A stretch of 64,000 bases of DNA from positions 137,213-201,212 of the forward strand of contig JBOGLA010000016.1 in the NCBI GenBank assembly GCA_050746185.1, written 5' to 3'. A program made the position numbers and the translations under genes. The stretch is from PALSA-188 sp050746185. GTDB taxonomy: Bacteria > Acidobacteriota > Terriglobia > Terriglobales > Acidobacteriaceae. Below, in pieces: positions 18,431-28,273 of this stretch (positions within the stretch are counted from its first letter, which is position 1; each line of letters begins with the position of its first letter). Below the pieces are notes generated by a model. It searched no databases, was not told the DNA's origin, and saw nothing but the letters and a program-made list of their open reading frames with translations.

Positions 18431-19801
18431 ATGAAAATGCATAGTGTTTCCCCGACGTCAAAGGAATCGGTTCGACCCGTTAAGTGGCCGCAGGACAAAT
18501 CGAAACAAATATTCGAGCACAACCGAAAGTATATTCCTGGAGGTGTGATGTCATTACCTCGCAGGGTGGAACCGGAGCTGGCCTTCGAGCGCGCCGACGG
18601 TGCTTATCTATGGGACGCTGACGGGAAACAGTATCTCGATTACCATGCCGCATTTGCTCCAGCGATTCTTGGCCACAATGACCGTCATGTAAATGCGTCT
18701 GTCACTGAGACTCTGAAGCGCGGCGTCGCATTATGTGGCAGCGGAACTAACACACTAGAAGGCAGGCTCGCGGAACTGATGTGCACCCATATGCCGGCAT
18801 GCGAACTGGCGCAGATTCTGAACACCGGCACCGAGGCCACGATGGCAGCCATTCGATTGGCACGCGGTTACACAGGCCGAGACCATGTTGTGGTAATGCA
18901 AGGAGGATTCAACGGCTCTCACAATGATGTCGCCTGTAATGTTCTCACCCCATTGCAAATAATCGGTCCCCGGGTTTCCCCAGGTGAATACAAATACATT
19001 CCTTTGGGTTCCGGTGTCCCATTGGCTCATCAACAATTGGTTCACATAGTGAATTTCAACGACCTGGATTCAGTGCGTTACGTCTGCGAGAGATATCCGA
19101 TTTCGGCTTTGATTACAGAACCAATTCTTCAGAACATCGGAATCGTCAAACCGCAACCTGGTTATCTGCAGGGTTTGCGCGACTTGGCTGATAAGTATGG
19201 ATTCGTTTTGATTTTTGACGAGGTGAAGACCGGGTTTCGATATGCGATTGGCGGGTATAGCCAGATCGGAAAAGTACTCCCTGACTTAGCTGTGTATGCC
19301 AAGGCAATGGCCAATGGCTACCCAATTTCTGCGCTGGTCGGAAAAAGAGAACTGATGCAATTGATAGCTGATCCCGATCCGGCGAAACGGCCTTTCGTCG
19401 CTGGCACGTACAACGGGCACCCATTATCCGTAGCGGCTGCCATTGCGACGATCGAAAGGCTGTTGGAAGGAAATGGTGAGGTATATCGTCGATTGGAGCA
19501 GCTCGGGCAAAAGGCGCAACAGGGTATTGAGTCCATCCTTCGCTCTCATGGAATTACTGGCGTGGTGGCGAGACAGGCTTCCGCGTTCTGCATCTATTTT
19601 ATGGATCACGAACCTCGCGACTGGCACGACCTTGCCACCAATCACGATTTTCCCAGAGACATGAGCATGCGTCGCGCCCTGGTTGAGAAGGGTATCTATT
19701 TCTTTCCGATCGAAACGAAGCAGTGTTCCATTTCGGCCGCTCACACCGAGGAAGATATTGACTTCACCCTGCAGGCCTTAGACGACAGCCTAAAACAGTA
19801 G
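18431..19801 (+). CDS. Class III aminotransferase (glutamate-1-semialdehyde aminomutase-like)
   Basis: The 456-residue protein has the PLP fold type I landmarks: the entry segment FERADGAYLWDADGKQYLDY, NTGTEATMAAIRLARG near 137-152, LIFDEVKTGFR with the pyridine-N Asp near 262, and the Schiff-base Lys in VYAKAMANGYP near 287. The layout is that of class III aminotransferases close to glutamate-1-semialdehyde 2,1-aminomutase, but the setting in a catabolic cluster argues for an amino-sugar or omega-amino acid substrate rather than haem synthesis. It lies 78 bases after the ceramidase-like gene and 60 before the transporter gene. Confidence 0.88.
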   Translation: MKMHSVSPTSKESVRPVKWPQDKSKQIFEHNRKYIPGGVMSLPRRVEPELAFERADGAYLWDADGKQYLDYHAAFAPAILGHNDRHVNASVTETLKRGVALCGSGTNTLEGRLAELMCTHMPACELAQILNTGTEATMAAIRLARGYTGRDHVVVMQGGFNGSHNDVACNVLTPLQIIGPRVSPGEYKYIPLGSGVPLAHQQLVHIVNFNDLDSVRYVCERYPISALITEPILQNIGIVKPQPGYLQGLRDLADKYGFVLIFDEVKTGFRYAIGGYSQIGKVLPDLAVYAKAMANGYPISALVGKRELMQLIADPDPAKRPFVAGTYNGHPLSVAAAIATIERLLEGNGEVYRRLEQLGQKAQQGIESILRSHGITGVVARQASAFCIYFMDHEPRDWHDLATNHDFPRDMSMRRALVEKGIYFFPIETKQCSISAAHTEEDIDFTLQALDDSLKQ

Positions 19802-19861
19802 TTTGCGAAATGCTAAGGCCGGTCACGAGTCAGATGGCTGGTATGCAAATGGCGAGGCTCT

Positions 19862-21097
19862 GTGACGAAAAGCAGGAAGTCCCCTGGATTAGACCGAATT
19901 TGGAAAAATCCCATATTCTGGTTCGCCGTGGCGTTGGGACTAGCCGATGGCGGCGTCCGTAATTTTGTCCCGGCCACTTTTCCCATCTTCCATCGTGAAA
20001 TGGGTGCGTCCCTCGAACAAATGGGGAAAACGCAATTTCTTTTTTACTTGAGCAGCCTGATCTTTGCCGTTGTTGGGGGATCTCTGTTGGCGAGAGCCGG
20101 CCTGAGACGTTCAGCTGTGGTGGCGCTCACTCTAGCGGCTATCAGCCTGCTGCTGATCGGTCATACTCACAACTTCACCTTTGTATTGCTCGGGACTGGG
20201 CTTCTGGGTCTCGCAATAGTCGCATTGGTAGTGATAGTTAGTTCGATAATCAGCCGCCACTTCCAAGCCAGACGCCAGAGCGTTTTTCTCCTGACTGGCC
20301 TCAGTGACGCAGGCGGTTCGATGCTCGGGCCCGCGATCCTGGGCTGGTGGATCGTACACTCGGAACATTGGCACTTGACCTGGCGGTCTGGGTATTCTGC
20401 GGGAGCAGCGGTAATGGGGATCCTTCTTCTCTGGGCCCTCTCTGTTCGTTTCGAAAACCTGGAAGAAGATCGCCCTAGCGCAGATTCACGGCTGAGGAAT
20501 TGGCTAAGCACACGCGAAGTGCTACGAGACTCAGCATTCTATACCGCTGTCATGCTCTGTTTTTGTCACGGGTTGGCGCAGGCGGGCATGGTTTCTTTCG
20601 TGGGACAACTATATGTGAAAAAGCTGCACGTGGACGCGGCGCACGCCGCCTATCTGCTTAGCATCGAGGCGATCGGAATTTTGGCGGGCCGGCTAATATT
20701 CGGCGCGCTTCTCGCACGCTGGAGGATTGCAGAGCTGGTAGTAATTGCCCTGTGTGCGGCTGCAGAAGCAGCAGCGTTTCTAGCTACAACTCTTTCCGTA
20801 AACTATGGGGTTGGCGCTGCCATGTTCCTGGTGGGCGGGTTCTTTATGTCAGCGATTGGACCGTCGCTAAATTCCTACCTTGGAGGACGACTACTTAATC
20901 GCGTGGCTACAGCATTTGCCCTCTTCGCGGGCTTGGGCAACGTTGGTGCGGCGGTGGGTCCTTACTTGATCGGAATTGTTGGAACGGGCTTCGGGATAGA
21001 GCGGGGAATTCTATTCGCTCCATTATTTGCGGCATTGCTCAGCGCGACAGCTTTGGTTCGACATTTTCGCGAGAAACAACTCTCGTTTGTTATCTGA
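19862..21097 (+). CDS. Major facilitator superfamily transporter
   Basis: A GTG start gives 411 residues with about twelve hydrophobic segments, beginning at WFAVALGLADGGV and ending near GILFAPLFAALLSATALV. The loop between segments 2 and 3 carries LLARAGLRRSAVV, a weak form of the MFS G-x-x-x-D/R-x-G-R-R motif, and a basic central loop lies near 200. It is the only transporter in the cluster and so the probable importer of the acid sugar or of a breakdown product at the inner membrane. The substrate cannot be read from sequence. Confidence 0.88.
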   Translation: MTKSRKSPGLDRIWKNPIFWFAVALGLADGGVRNFVPATFPIFHREMGASLEQMGKTQFLFYLSSLIFAVVGGSLLARAGLRRSAVVALTLAAISLLLIGHTHNFTFVLLGTGLLGLAIVALVVIVSSIISRHFQARRQSVFLLTGLSDAGGSMLGPAILGWWIVHSEHWHLTWRSGYSAGAAVMGILLLWALSVRFENLEEDRPSADSRLRNWLSTREVLRDSAFYTAVMLCFCHGLAQAGMVSFVGQLYVKKLHVDAAHAAYLLSIEAIGILAGRLIFGALLARWRIAELVVIALCAAAEAAAFLATTLSVNYGVGAAMFLVGGFFMSAIGPSLNSYLGGRLLNRVATAFALFAGLGNVGAAVGPYLIGIVGTGFGIERGILFAPLFAALLSATALVRHFREKQLSFVI

Positions 21098-21129
21098 GTT
21101 GAAGGTGTTACGCATTCTGGAGATCAGAT

Positions 21130-22176
21130 TTGAAAATGGCCAGGGACTCAGTCAGGCTGCGCATCTTGCTACTCGTCGTAATTTGCATGTATCTGGGCTC
21201 ACCAGAGCGGTTGACTGCCAAGCCATCAAGACTTCAGATTTTCGCCATCGATGTGGAGGGTGGACAAGCTACGCTAATCGTTAGTCCATCTGGGAAGTCG
21301 CTATTGATTGATGCCGGCTGGCTGAGTGTTGATCACCGCGATGCTGACCGAATCGTAGCGGCCGCCAGATCTGCCCGCATCAACAAGATCGACTATCTAC
21401 TCATTACGCATTACCACAGAGACCATGTGGGCGGTGTACCGCTTCTTGCCGAACGAATTCACATTGGCACTTTTATAGATCATGGACCAAATGTGCAGAC
21501 TTGGGATACCCCGGGTCAAGACTACGCAGCGTATCTGAAGGTCATTAAGGGCAGTCGCCATATCATTGCCAAGCCAGGTTACAGCATCCCTATAAGGGGA
21601 CTCAAAGTTCAAGTGATCAGCTCAGCGGGGATGGTTATTACACAACCTCTCACTGGTGCCGGGCAGTTAAACAAGTATTGCGGATCTGATCCAGCTCCAC
21701 CAAATGACCCTGGGGAAAATGCACAGTCGCTCGGCACGTTGATCACCTACGGCAAGTTTCGCTTCCTTGACCTAGGGGACCTCACGCAAAAGAAGGAGCT
21801 GGCGATCTTCTGTCCACAGAATCTGTTGGGAAATATCGATCTATTCTTGGTTTCTCACCATGGTCTCGCAGAGTCGAATTCCAAGGCGATGGTTTGGACA
21901 ATTCGTCCTCGAGTGGCGATTCTGGATAATGGTGCACATAAGGGCGCCAACCCGATTGCATGGCAAATTGTCCGTGACTCTCCCGGCTTACAGGGGTTTT
22001 GGCAATTACACTACGCGATTGACGCCGGTAAGGAGCACAATGTGCCGGAAGAGTTCATTGCTAACCTGGAAGAAGGAACCGATCGTGGGAACTACATTAA
22101 AGTACTTGCACAACCGGATGGCAGTTTTACGGTCACTAATACTCGAAACAATCTAACCAAGCTTTACACAAATTAA
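21130..22176 (+). CDS. Exported metallo-beta-lactamase-fold hydrolase (ComEC/Rec2-like)
   Basis: The first 27 residues form a signal peptide (basic start, then IRLL-type hydrophobic stretch ILLLVVICMYLG). The mature part has the metal motif THYHRDHVGG near 95-104, a second set in FLDLGDLTQ near 215 and LVSHHGLAESNS near 240. The fold is that of MBL hydrolases related to the ComEC C-terminal domain. It is likely periplasmic. In a sugar cluster it could act as a lactonase or phosphodiesterase; neither is supported further by the sequence. It lies 33 bases after the MFS gene and 40 before uxuA. Confidence 0.83.
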   Translation: MKMARDSVRLRILLLVVICMYLGSPERLTAKPSRLQIFAIDVEGGQATLIVSPSGKSLLIDAGWLSVDHRDADRIVAAARSARINKIDYLLITHYHRDHVGGVPLLAERIHIGTFIDHGPNVQTWDTPGQDYAAYLKVIKGSRHIIAKPGYSIPIRGLKVQVISSAGMVITQPLTGAGQLNKYCGSDPAPPNDPGENAQSLGTLITYGKFRFLDLGDLTQKKELAIFCPQNLLGNIDLFLVSHHGLAESNSKAMVWTIRPRVAILDNGAHKGANPIAWQIVRDSPGLQGFWQLHYAIDAGKEHNVPEEFIANLEEGTDRGNYIKVLAQPDGSFTVTNTRNNLTKLYTN

Positions 22177-22216
22177 CTATCGAGCACTTGCCGATGCACT
22201 ATCCACTACGCAGGAT

Positions 22217-23425
22217 ATGAAACAGACTTGGCGATGGTTTGGGGAGCAAGATCCGGTTTCGTTGGATCACATTAAGCAGGCCAGCGCGACAGCCGTCGTC
22301 ACGGCTTTGCACCATCTATATCGCGGGGAGGCTTGGCCCCTGCAGGAAGTCTTGAAGCGCAAAGCCGAGGTCGAAGCGGCGGGCCTGACCTGGCCCGTGG
22401 TAGAGAGCATACCGATTCATAATTCCATCAAGCTGCGGAGCGGGCCTTATCGCCAGTTCATTGACGCATGGAAGGATTCGCTGGTTGCTCTCGCGAAAGC
22501 CGGGCTTAAAATCGTTTGCTACCACTTCATGCCGGTGCTGGATTGGACTCGAACAGATTTGAGGTGGCGCTTACCCAGCACCGGATACGCTCTGCGTTTT
22601 GACACAACCGATTTCGCTGCATACGACCTTTTTATACTACGACGTAGAAATGCAGAAGCCGGTTACTCTATTGAACAGACTAATGCCGCGCGCCTCCGTT
22701 TTGAAGCAATGCCAGAAAAACGCCAGATCGACCTGGAACAGACAATTATTGCCGGTCTCCCCGGTGCCGAAAGCTCGTACCACCGCGAAGATATCCGCTC
22801 ACTCATAACAGAATACGAAGGAATCACGCATGCCGATTTACGTGGCAATCTAATCTCCTTCTTGAGAGACGTAACGCCTACAGCGGAAGAGCTTGGCGTT
22901 CTCCTTGCTCTTCATCCTGACGATCCGCCTCGGCCCCTTTTCGGGTTACCGCGCGTGGTTTCTACGGCAGGTGACGCACGCGCGATTCTCGCCGGGTGTG
23001 ACGTCCCGGCGAACGGCTTAACCTTTTGTGTGGGGTCGTATGGGGCCAGGCCCGACAACGACCTTTTAGCGATGATCGAGGAATTCGCATCGCGCGTTCA
23101 CTTTGTGCATCTCCGGCAAGTGACTCGTGAGCCTGACGGCTCCTTCTACGAGGCTGAGCACCTCGGCGGGAGTTCCGACATGGTCGGGGTTATTCGAGCT
23201 CTGATGATTGAAGAGAAACGCCGGCAGAATCAAGGCTGGGTGGATGAAATACCAATGCGACCGGACCATGGCCACTTACTAGCGGATGACGTGGGCAAAA
23301 AAGTTAACCCGGGATACTCGTTTGTCGGACGGCTAAAAGGACTTGCTGAAATACGCGGAGTCATGGAGGGATTAAAATATGCCACTTCGGACGTCGCGAT
23401 TTCTCTTGACGGTAGAGATGATTGA
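22217..23425 (+). CDS. uxuA: Mannonate dehydratase
   Basis: The 402-residue protein is collinear with UxuA: WRWFGEQDPVSLDHIKQASATAVVTALHH at the N-terminus, ESIPIHNSIKLRSG near 58, CYHFMPVLDWTRTDL near 97, ALHPDDPPRPLFGLPRVVS near 233, FCVGSYGARPDND near 275, and RPDHGHLLADD near 350. The His, Cys and Asp residues in these motifs bind the metal. UxuA dehydrates D-mannonate to 2-keto-3-deoxy-D-gluconate in hexuronate catabolism. Three bases separate it from the SMP-30 lactonase gene. This is the clearest functional anchor of the cluster and points to glucuronate or a related uronate as a substrate. Confidence 0.93.
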   Translation: MKQTWRWFGEQDPVSLDHIKQASATAVVTALHHLYRGEAWPLQEVLKRKAEVEAAGLTWPVVESIPIHNSIKLRSGPYRQFIDAWKDSLVALAKAGLKIVCYHFMPVLDWTRTDLRWRLPSTGYALRFDTTDFAAYDLFILRRRNAEAGYSIEQTNAARLRFEAMPEKRQIDLEQTIIAGLPGAESSYHREDIRSLITEYEGITHADLRGNLISFLRDVTPTAEELGVLLALHPDDPPRPLFGLPRVVSTAGDARAILAGCDVPANGLTFCVGSYGARPDNDLLAMIEEFASRVHFVHLRQVTREPDGSFYEAEHLGGSSDMVGVIRALMIEEKRRQNQGWVDEIPMRPDHGHLLADDVGKKVNPGYSFVGRLKGLAEIRGVMEGLKYATSDVAISLDGRDD

Positions 23426-23428
23426 CAT

Positions 23429-24325
23429 ATGAATTCTGAACCTACTTGTGTCGCTCCCACCGGAGATCGCTGTGGAGAAGGTGCCGTTTGGCACGCCGTC
23501 CACGCGGCTATTTACTGGACAGATATTAACCGCTTTTTGATCCATCGCTTTACCCCCGCCGATCAATCTGTGCGGAGTTGGTTTTTTGATGAGCCCGTGA
23601 CAGCTCTTACGCTAACCGACCGGGATGATGTGCTCACGGTAGTCCTCGGGTCAAGCGTCATCTTGTGGGAGCCGGCTTCCGACATCCGACACGACAGCCG
23701 CTTTCAATTAGAAGGTTGGCCGAAAGTTCGATTCAATGATGGGCGCGCTGATTCTCGCGGCTCCTTGTGGTTAGGATCGATGCGAAACAATGTGAATGCA
23801 GACGGCTCGACAGGCGAGGCTGGTGGCAAGGATGGTGTTCTGTATCGGTTGGATCCGAATGGTCGAGTAACAATTTTCCGCAGGGATATTGGGATTTCCA
23901 ACACCATGGCGTGGAGTCCGGACGGCCGCCGCTTCTATTTCGCTGACACGCTCGCAAACACGGTTTGGGCCTATAACTATGACTCATCTACGGGGAATAT
24001 TAGCGATGAGACCCCTTTCCTTCAGGACTTCACACGCGGTCTACCGGATGGATCGACAGTGGACGCAGAAGGTTATCTTTGGAATTGCCGTTTCTTCGGC
24101 GGGTGCATTGTGCGAGTTGCACCAGACGGGAAAATTGATCGCGTTGTCGAAATGCCTGTCAAAAACGTCACCACCTGCACTTTTGGCGGGAAGGACCGAA
24201 AAACACTCTACGTCACTAGCGCGGCCTCGCAAGCACCTTCAAGCGACCGCTTGGCTGGGGGATTGTACTCCCTCAATACAGAAGTCGGGGGACAGCCCGA
24301 AAATCCATTTCGCGTATTTGGATGA
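23429..24325 (+). CDS. SMP-30/gluconolactonase/LRE family lactonase
   Basis: The 298-residue six-bladed propeller protein shows the expected metal-ligand positions: Glu in CGEGAVWHA near 18, the substrate-binding segment RFNDGRADSRGSLWLGSM near 99-116, Asn in ISNTMAWSPDG near 154 and Asp in LPDGSTVDAEGYLWN near 204. Family members hydrolyse aldonolactones to aldonates. It lies 3 bases after uxuA, so lactone hydrolysis, dehydration and the aldolase two genes on form a continuous route. The start at ATG 23429 is directly at the preceding stop. Confidence 0.9.
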   Translation: MNSEPTCVAPTGDRCGEGAVWHAVHAAIYWTDINRFLIHRFTPADQSVRSWFFDEPVTALTLTDRDDVLTVVLGSSVILWEPASDIRHDSRFQLEGWPKVRFNDGRADSRGSLWLGSMRNNVNADGSTGEAGGKDGVLYRLDPNGRVTIFRRDIGISNTMAWSPDGRRFYFADTLANTVWAYNYDSSTGNISDETPFLQDFTRGLPDGSTVDAEGYLWNCRFFGGCIVRVAPDGKIDRVVEMPVKNVTTCTFGGKDRKTLYVTSAASQAPSSDRLAGGLYSLNTEVGGQPENPFRVFG

Positions 24326-24380
24326 AAAAATGAATTGACAGTTTTATGCACAGATAAAACCAGCTCCTGAATAGGGCAAT

Positions 24381-25145
24381 GTGAAAAAAGCAGCCATCTC
24401 ATTTGTGCAACGTCTAGCAGATAAGGAGCCCCTTCTCGGCTCCCTAGTGAGTACGGGTTCAACGGAGGTCAGCGAAGCATTGTCACTCTGTGGCTTTGAG
24501 TGGCTGTTTCTTGATGTCGAACACTCGGTGCTAGACATGGCTTCAGCGCAGAGAATCGTTCAAACAGTAGCCGCACGAACCTATTGTGTTATCCGACTGC
24601 CTCATAATAGTCCAGAGCATTTTAAAAAGGCATTAGACACAGGTTGTGACGGTATCGTTGTCCCCTTGGTTAATTCTGCAGTGGAAGCGAAGGCCGCCGT
24701 CGATTGTGCCAAGTACACACCGCTTGGCAGCCGCGGCGTTGGTTTGGCGCGGGCGCAAGGCTATGGACTCAATTTTAGCGAGTATCTCCGAAGTGCAAAC
24801 CAAGAGATCGCCTTGATCCTTCAAATCGAGCACAAAAAGGCAGTTGAGCAAATCGAAGAGATCGTAAATGTACCAGGCATAGATGCGATATTCATCGGTC
24901 CCTATGACCTTTCGGCGAGTATGGGACTACTCGGGCAACCCGGGGCGTCTGATGTAGTCGGTGCTATCAGACATGTGCGTCAAGTATGCGTTAACCGCGA
25001 AATTCCATTTGGATCATTCTGTATGACGCCAAATCATGCGCTGGATGAAATCGCCAACGGAGGAACACTCATTGTGCTCGGATCAGACTTGTCATTCATG
25101 ACCAATAGCGCTAAGGCAGCACTTGGGACCGTTTGTGATCGGTAA
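24381..25145 (+). CDS. HpcH/HpaI family 2-keto-3-deoxy-sugar-acid aldolase
   Basis: A GTG start yields 254 residues. Class II HpaI features are visible: LGSLVSTGSTEVSEAL, FLDVEHSVLDM near 50, RLPHNSPEHFKKALDTGCDGIVVPLVNSA near 76, and the metal-binding ILQIEHKKAVEQIEEI plus AIFIGPYDLSASMG near 150-178. The family cleaves 2-keto-3-deoxy-aldonates to pyruvate and an aldehyde, using a divalent metal. As the last gene of the arm it provides the aldol cleavage step after the dehydratases. Confidence 0.9.
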   Translation: MKKAAISFVQRLADKEPLLGSLVSTGSTEVSEALSLCGFEWLFLDVEHSVLDMASAQRIVQTVAARTYCVIRLPHNSPEHFKKALDTGCDGIVVPLVNSAVEAKAAVDCAKYTPLGSRGVGLARAQGYGLNFSEYLRSANQEIALILQIEHKKAVEQIEEIVNVPGIDAIFIGPYDLSASMGLLGQPGASDVVGAIRHVRQVCVNREIPFGSFCMTPNHALDEIANGGTLIVLGSDLSFMTNSAKAALGTVCDR

Positions 25146-25376
25146 GGGTCAGGCGTTACTGGCAACACCTAGCTTACACCGAGCACGGCATCGAGCCTGC
25201 GCCAGACTAATATTCTTGCGGCCGCCGCAACGTCGCCGGAGTGCTAAAATCGCCGAGAAGAATCATATTCCTCTTACCGCTATCGGGGCTCTGAACGGGG
25301 CGGTGCCTGCGTACTTTGACCGCAACGCAAAAGTAGAAGATAACGATTAACAATCAGGTGGAAGTTCTATCTTTTA

Positions 25377-26447
25377 TTGGGGTCTTTGCGCTCGATAAAA
25401 ACCGGCGCTGCACGCGCATGTGGTTGTCGGCTTTCCAGACGGTCACGCCTTGGGAGGACATCTGAGTCTGTGTCGCAACTCGCGTTGAACGTGCGCACCA
25501 CGCGCAAGCTGGAGCAGCGGGTGCGGGAAGATTTGGGGTTCCGTTTTTTGGCGGGCGGGGCGGGGCCCGATCACAAGACGCTGAGCGAGTTTCATCGCCG
25601 GCATGGGCTGGCGATCCGGCGGTTGTTCACGCAGGTGCTGCGCCTGTTGCGGAAGTCAGGGCTGGCGCAGGTGGGCACGGTGGCCATCGATTCGACTCGC
25701 ATCCGGGCCAACGCGTCGCGCCATCGCATGTTGCGCGAAGCCGATCTGGAGCGCAAAGTGGCGGAGTGGCAAAAACATTGGGACGACGATCCCGACCGCA
25801 CTCCGGGCAGGCGCGTGGGAATGGAATCGCTCGAACGGGTGCGCGAACAACTGCAGCGGGTGCGCGACAGCGGAGAAAAACGGCTGTCGGAAACCGATCC
25901 CGAGGCCCGCTTCGTGCGCGACGGGCACGGCCGTTTTCCACTGGGATACACCGCCGAAATCGCCGTCAGCGAGGACCATTTCATCGTCGCCCAGAGAGTG
26001 ACGCAAGCCAAAAACGACAATCATGCTCTGCTGCCGCTGGTCGATGCGGTCGGCGAAGCATGTGAGCAACCGCCGGGCTGCGTGCTCGCCGACGCCGCGT
26101 TTTCGAGTCAGTTCAACCTGCAAGAGATGGAAGCGCGCGGCATCGAGGCCTACATTCCAGATTGCAATTTAGCCAGTGAGATGAGAGGAAACCTTTCCGC
26201 CGATGAACTCCTCCCGGCGCGCGATCCGAGGCTGCCGGCCATGCGCCACAAACTGCGCAGCCCGGCGGGACGAAAGCAATACCTGCGCCGCCAAGGATTA
26301 GTCGAACCCGGATTCGGGACCTTGAAAGAACATCGCGGGCGGCGCCAGTTTCAACGCCGCGGCCTGGCGAAAGTTGCGGTCGAGTTCACCTTGGCCGCGT
26401 TGTCCTACAATCTGGTCCGACTGTATCGCCTCCGCAACCCCCGCTAG
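25377..26447 (+). pseudogene. 5'-truncated IS1182-type DDE transposase
   Basis: Homology-like sequence begins near 25477 (RTTRKLEQRVREDLGFRFLAGG) and runs to the stop. The DDE residues are seen as VAIDSTRIRANAS, CVLADAAFSSQ and EPGFGTLKEHRGRRQFQRRG. Full-length IS1182-type transposases carry roughly 80 more N-terminal residues, including the YHP-type entry; here that part is replaced by unrelated sequence, so the copy is truncated at its 5' end. Its third-position G+C is visibly higher than that of the sugar genes next to it. Terminal inverted repeats were not found. The 230 bases upstream hold no gene that I recognise. Confidence 0.75.
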
Positions 26448-27607
26448 CTCGACCCCCGACCACTCCGCAGCCCGCATCCATCCAACCCGCCCCTCTACCA
26501 CCCATTCTCAATCCCTAACCAAACTCAAAACACCAGTCGCGACACAGACTCATCTGCTCGAAGCGCACGTGTGGGCCAACTTTCGAGGTGTTTCTGGTAG
26601 CCTCGCCGACCTCACTCACAAACAATTTGATCCGGGTTCGCACCATAGGAGAGCCGAACGAGAAACCTGGAGCACCCGAATTCCTCACTCGCTGAGCGAG
26701 TTCCCCGTTAATGGCATGTATCAGGGATTCACATCCCCGATACATCTCTGTTAGTTCCCTGTTCGATTTTTCGCTGACCTCTCCTAAATGGTTCATGCGA
26801 CTAGCTATAAGTCTTAATTGCCTCGCCGCGTTTGAAATAGATCCCTGTATTTTCCCCTGTTATCAGGGAATTGCCCGGAGGAGAGTTAGCTCAGGACTGC
26901 CTGCTCCGCCACACAGTCTGGGTTGCAGAGAAACCTAGCTGCGTTCTGCCAAGAATCGTTGGAAATAGCCGCAATTCCACGAGTCTCACGCTCAAACCGG
27001 ACCGGAGAAAGTGTCCCACTAGATCTCACAGGCAGGCTTTCGTGCCTTTTCTCTTTAGGGCGTAGAGGCAGTCCGGTTTCAATGAGTACACTTGGCGAAT
27101 GCAATGGACATTCGGCGAAAACGATTTGACCCGTCTCGTTGGCCTCGGGACGGTCCCGGTTTGGTTGCCTTCCTCCGAGCCAAAAAATGGACGGTCCGGG
27201 TTGGCAAGTTTTACGCGAAGGTCTGGCGATAGCGAGGGCAAGATCACCCTGAGTATCCGTAGCGAAATTCGAGCTTGCACAATTTCAACTTCTGACCATT
27301 CAGTGTCCTCCTCACGCACTTGGTTCAGGACGAGGGGTCGGAGGTTCAAATCCCCTCGCCCCGACCAATAATTTCAAGCACTTAAACAGCACTGCTGGTT
27401 TTCCGTCTACAACGCTGTAGTCGATTTTGTAGACGGTGAGATCCACGGTTCACAAAGGTGGGTCACCAACAAGGGTTTTCGACAAGAAGGCACGGCTGAC
27501 GGCCGATCAGCCGGCAATGCTTTAGGACGCAAATAAAATCAGGCATTCCTCAACATGAGGTGTGCCAAGTGTGTGCAACATCCCCAACTCCCGAGTCTTT
27601 CGGCAAA
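26448..27607. other. Gene-poor stretch at the edge of the defence island
   Basis: No convincing coding sequence is visible in about 1.1 kb on either strand. Apart from the tRNA-Pro fragment at 27315-27367 the stretch looks like accumulated debris between the IS fragment and the CBASS region. Confidence 0.6.
27315..27367 (+). pseudogene. 3' fragment of a tRNA-Pro gene (att-site-like)
   Basis: The bases CGCACTTGGTTCAGGA match the D-stem end and anticodon arm of tRNA-Pro, followed by GGGGTCGGAGGTTCAAATCC and an acceptor 3' strand CGCCCCGA with an encoded CCA. The 5' half (expected CGGGGCG start, D-loop) is absent. The anticodon loop reads TTCAGGA instead of TTCGGGA and both anticodon and T stems contain a mismatch, so it is not functional. 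A tRNA 3' part without its 5' half is what site-specific integration leaves at the far end of an island. Confidence 0.7.
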
Positions 27608-28225
27608 TTATGTTACGGGCGTCGTTGCACGCCGCCTTTTCCAAAGCTCCGCTTCCAGCTTGATGGCGACGGCCTCGGCGTCGAACACGGATGTCGCTTC
27701 CTGAGCTTGGTCTGCGAGGTCCAGTCTTCCTAATTTTCTGGCAGTCTCTGACAGAGCGGCTTTGTGCAACTCCGTAACTGGCTTCTCGCTTGCATGCATG
27801 AGCCATTTGCCGACAGCCAACGTTCTCTGTTCTACGCTAATTTCCATGTTCGCCGGCTCTGGAATCGGTGGATGATCTTGTCTGGGAGCGTCTAGATTCA
27901 GGGCATTGCTGAGATCGTTCGCTTGTGCGGTACGTCTTCCCAAACCGTCTTTCCCCAAGTCAAAGCAGTTCATGACGGTCTTTAGGACCGAAGTGTGGTC
28001 GAAGACATCGTTCGCTGTTGTTCCTGCTCGTGTGAAAGGCGATATTACGATCGCCGGGATTCTCGCTCCTAAATGATCAAACGTGAAGCCGCTCCCGCCC
28101 CCTTTTTTTGAGCGAAGCCTCGTATCATACTGCTCTAAGGCATCGCGATCTAACTGATCGGACGAATTACATTCCACCAGTGCCTGCTCTTGCGGCGCTA
28201 ACTTCGGGGCCGCCTCCCTCTGCAA
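27608..28225 (-). pseudogene. C-terminal fragment of a phosphoesterase (phospholipase C / acid phosphatase type)
   Basis: The segment DHLGARIPAIVISPFTRAGTTANDVFDHTSVLKTVMNCFDL is typical of the C-terminal third of PF04185-type phosphoesterases, which are usually around 500 residues or more. The catalytic N-terminal part is missing, and the frame upstream of 28225 runs through low-quality sequence to a stop at 28256-28258. It lies 48 bases downstream of the S-4TM effector on the same strand. I regard it as a remnant and not as a CBASS effector. Confidence 0.65.
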
Positions 28226-28273
28226 CGAAGCCCTGAAGCGGACACGGGAGCTGTTTCAAATGACGCTCCCCCT

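Noticed and set aside
25123..25350. Short frame between the aldolase gene and the IS fragment ending in VPAYFDRNAKVEDND
   Set aside because: The last 30 residues look protein-like but match no family that I can name, and there is no start signal; too weak to annotate.
27026..27349. Minus-strand frame of about 107 codons next to the tRNA fragment
   Set aside because: It overlaps the tRNA-Pro remnant and shows no domain pattern or ribosome binding site.
27608..28225. Phosphoesterase as a phospholipase CBASS effector
   Set aside because: Only the C-terminal part of the family is present, without catalytic residues, and the S-4TM gene already supplies an effector.
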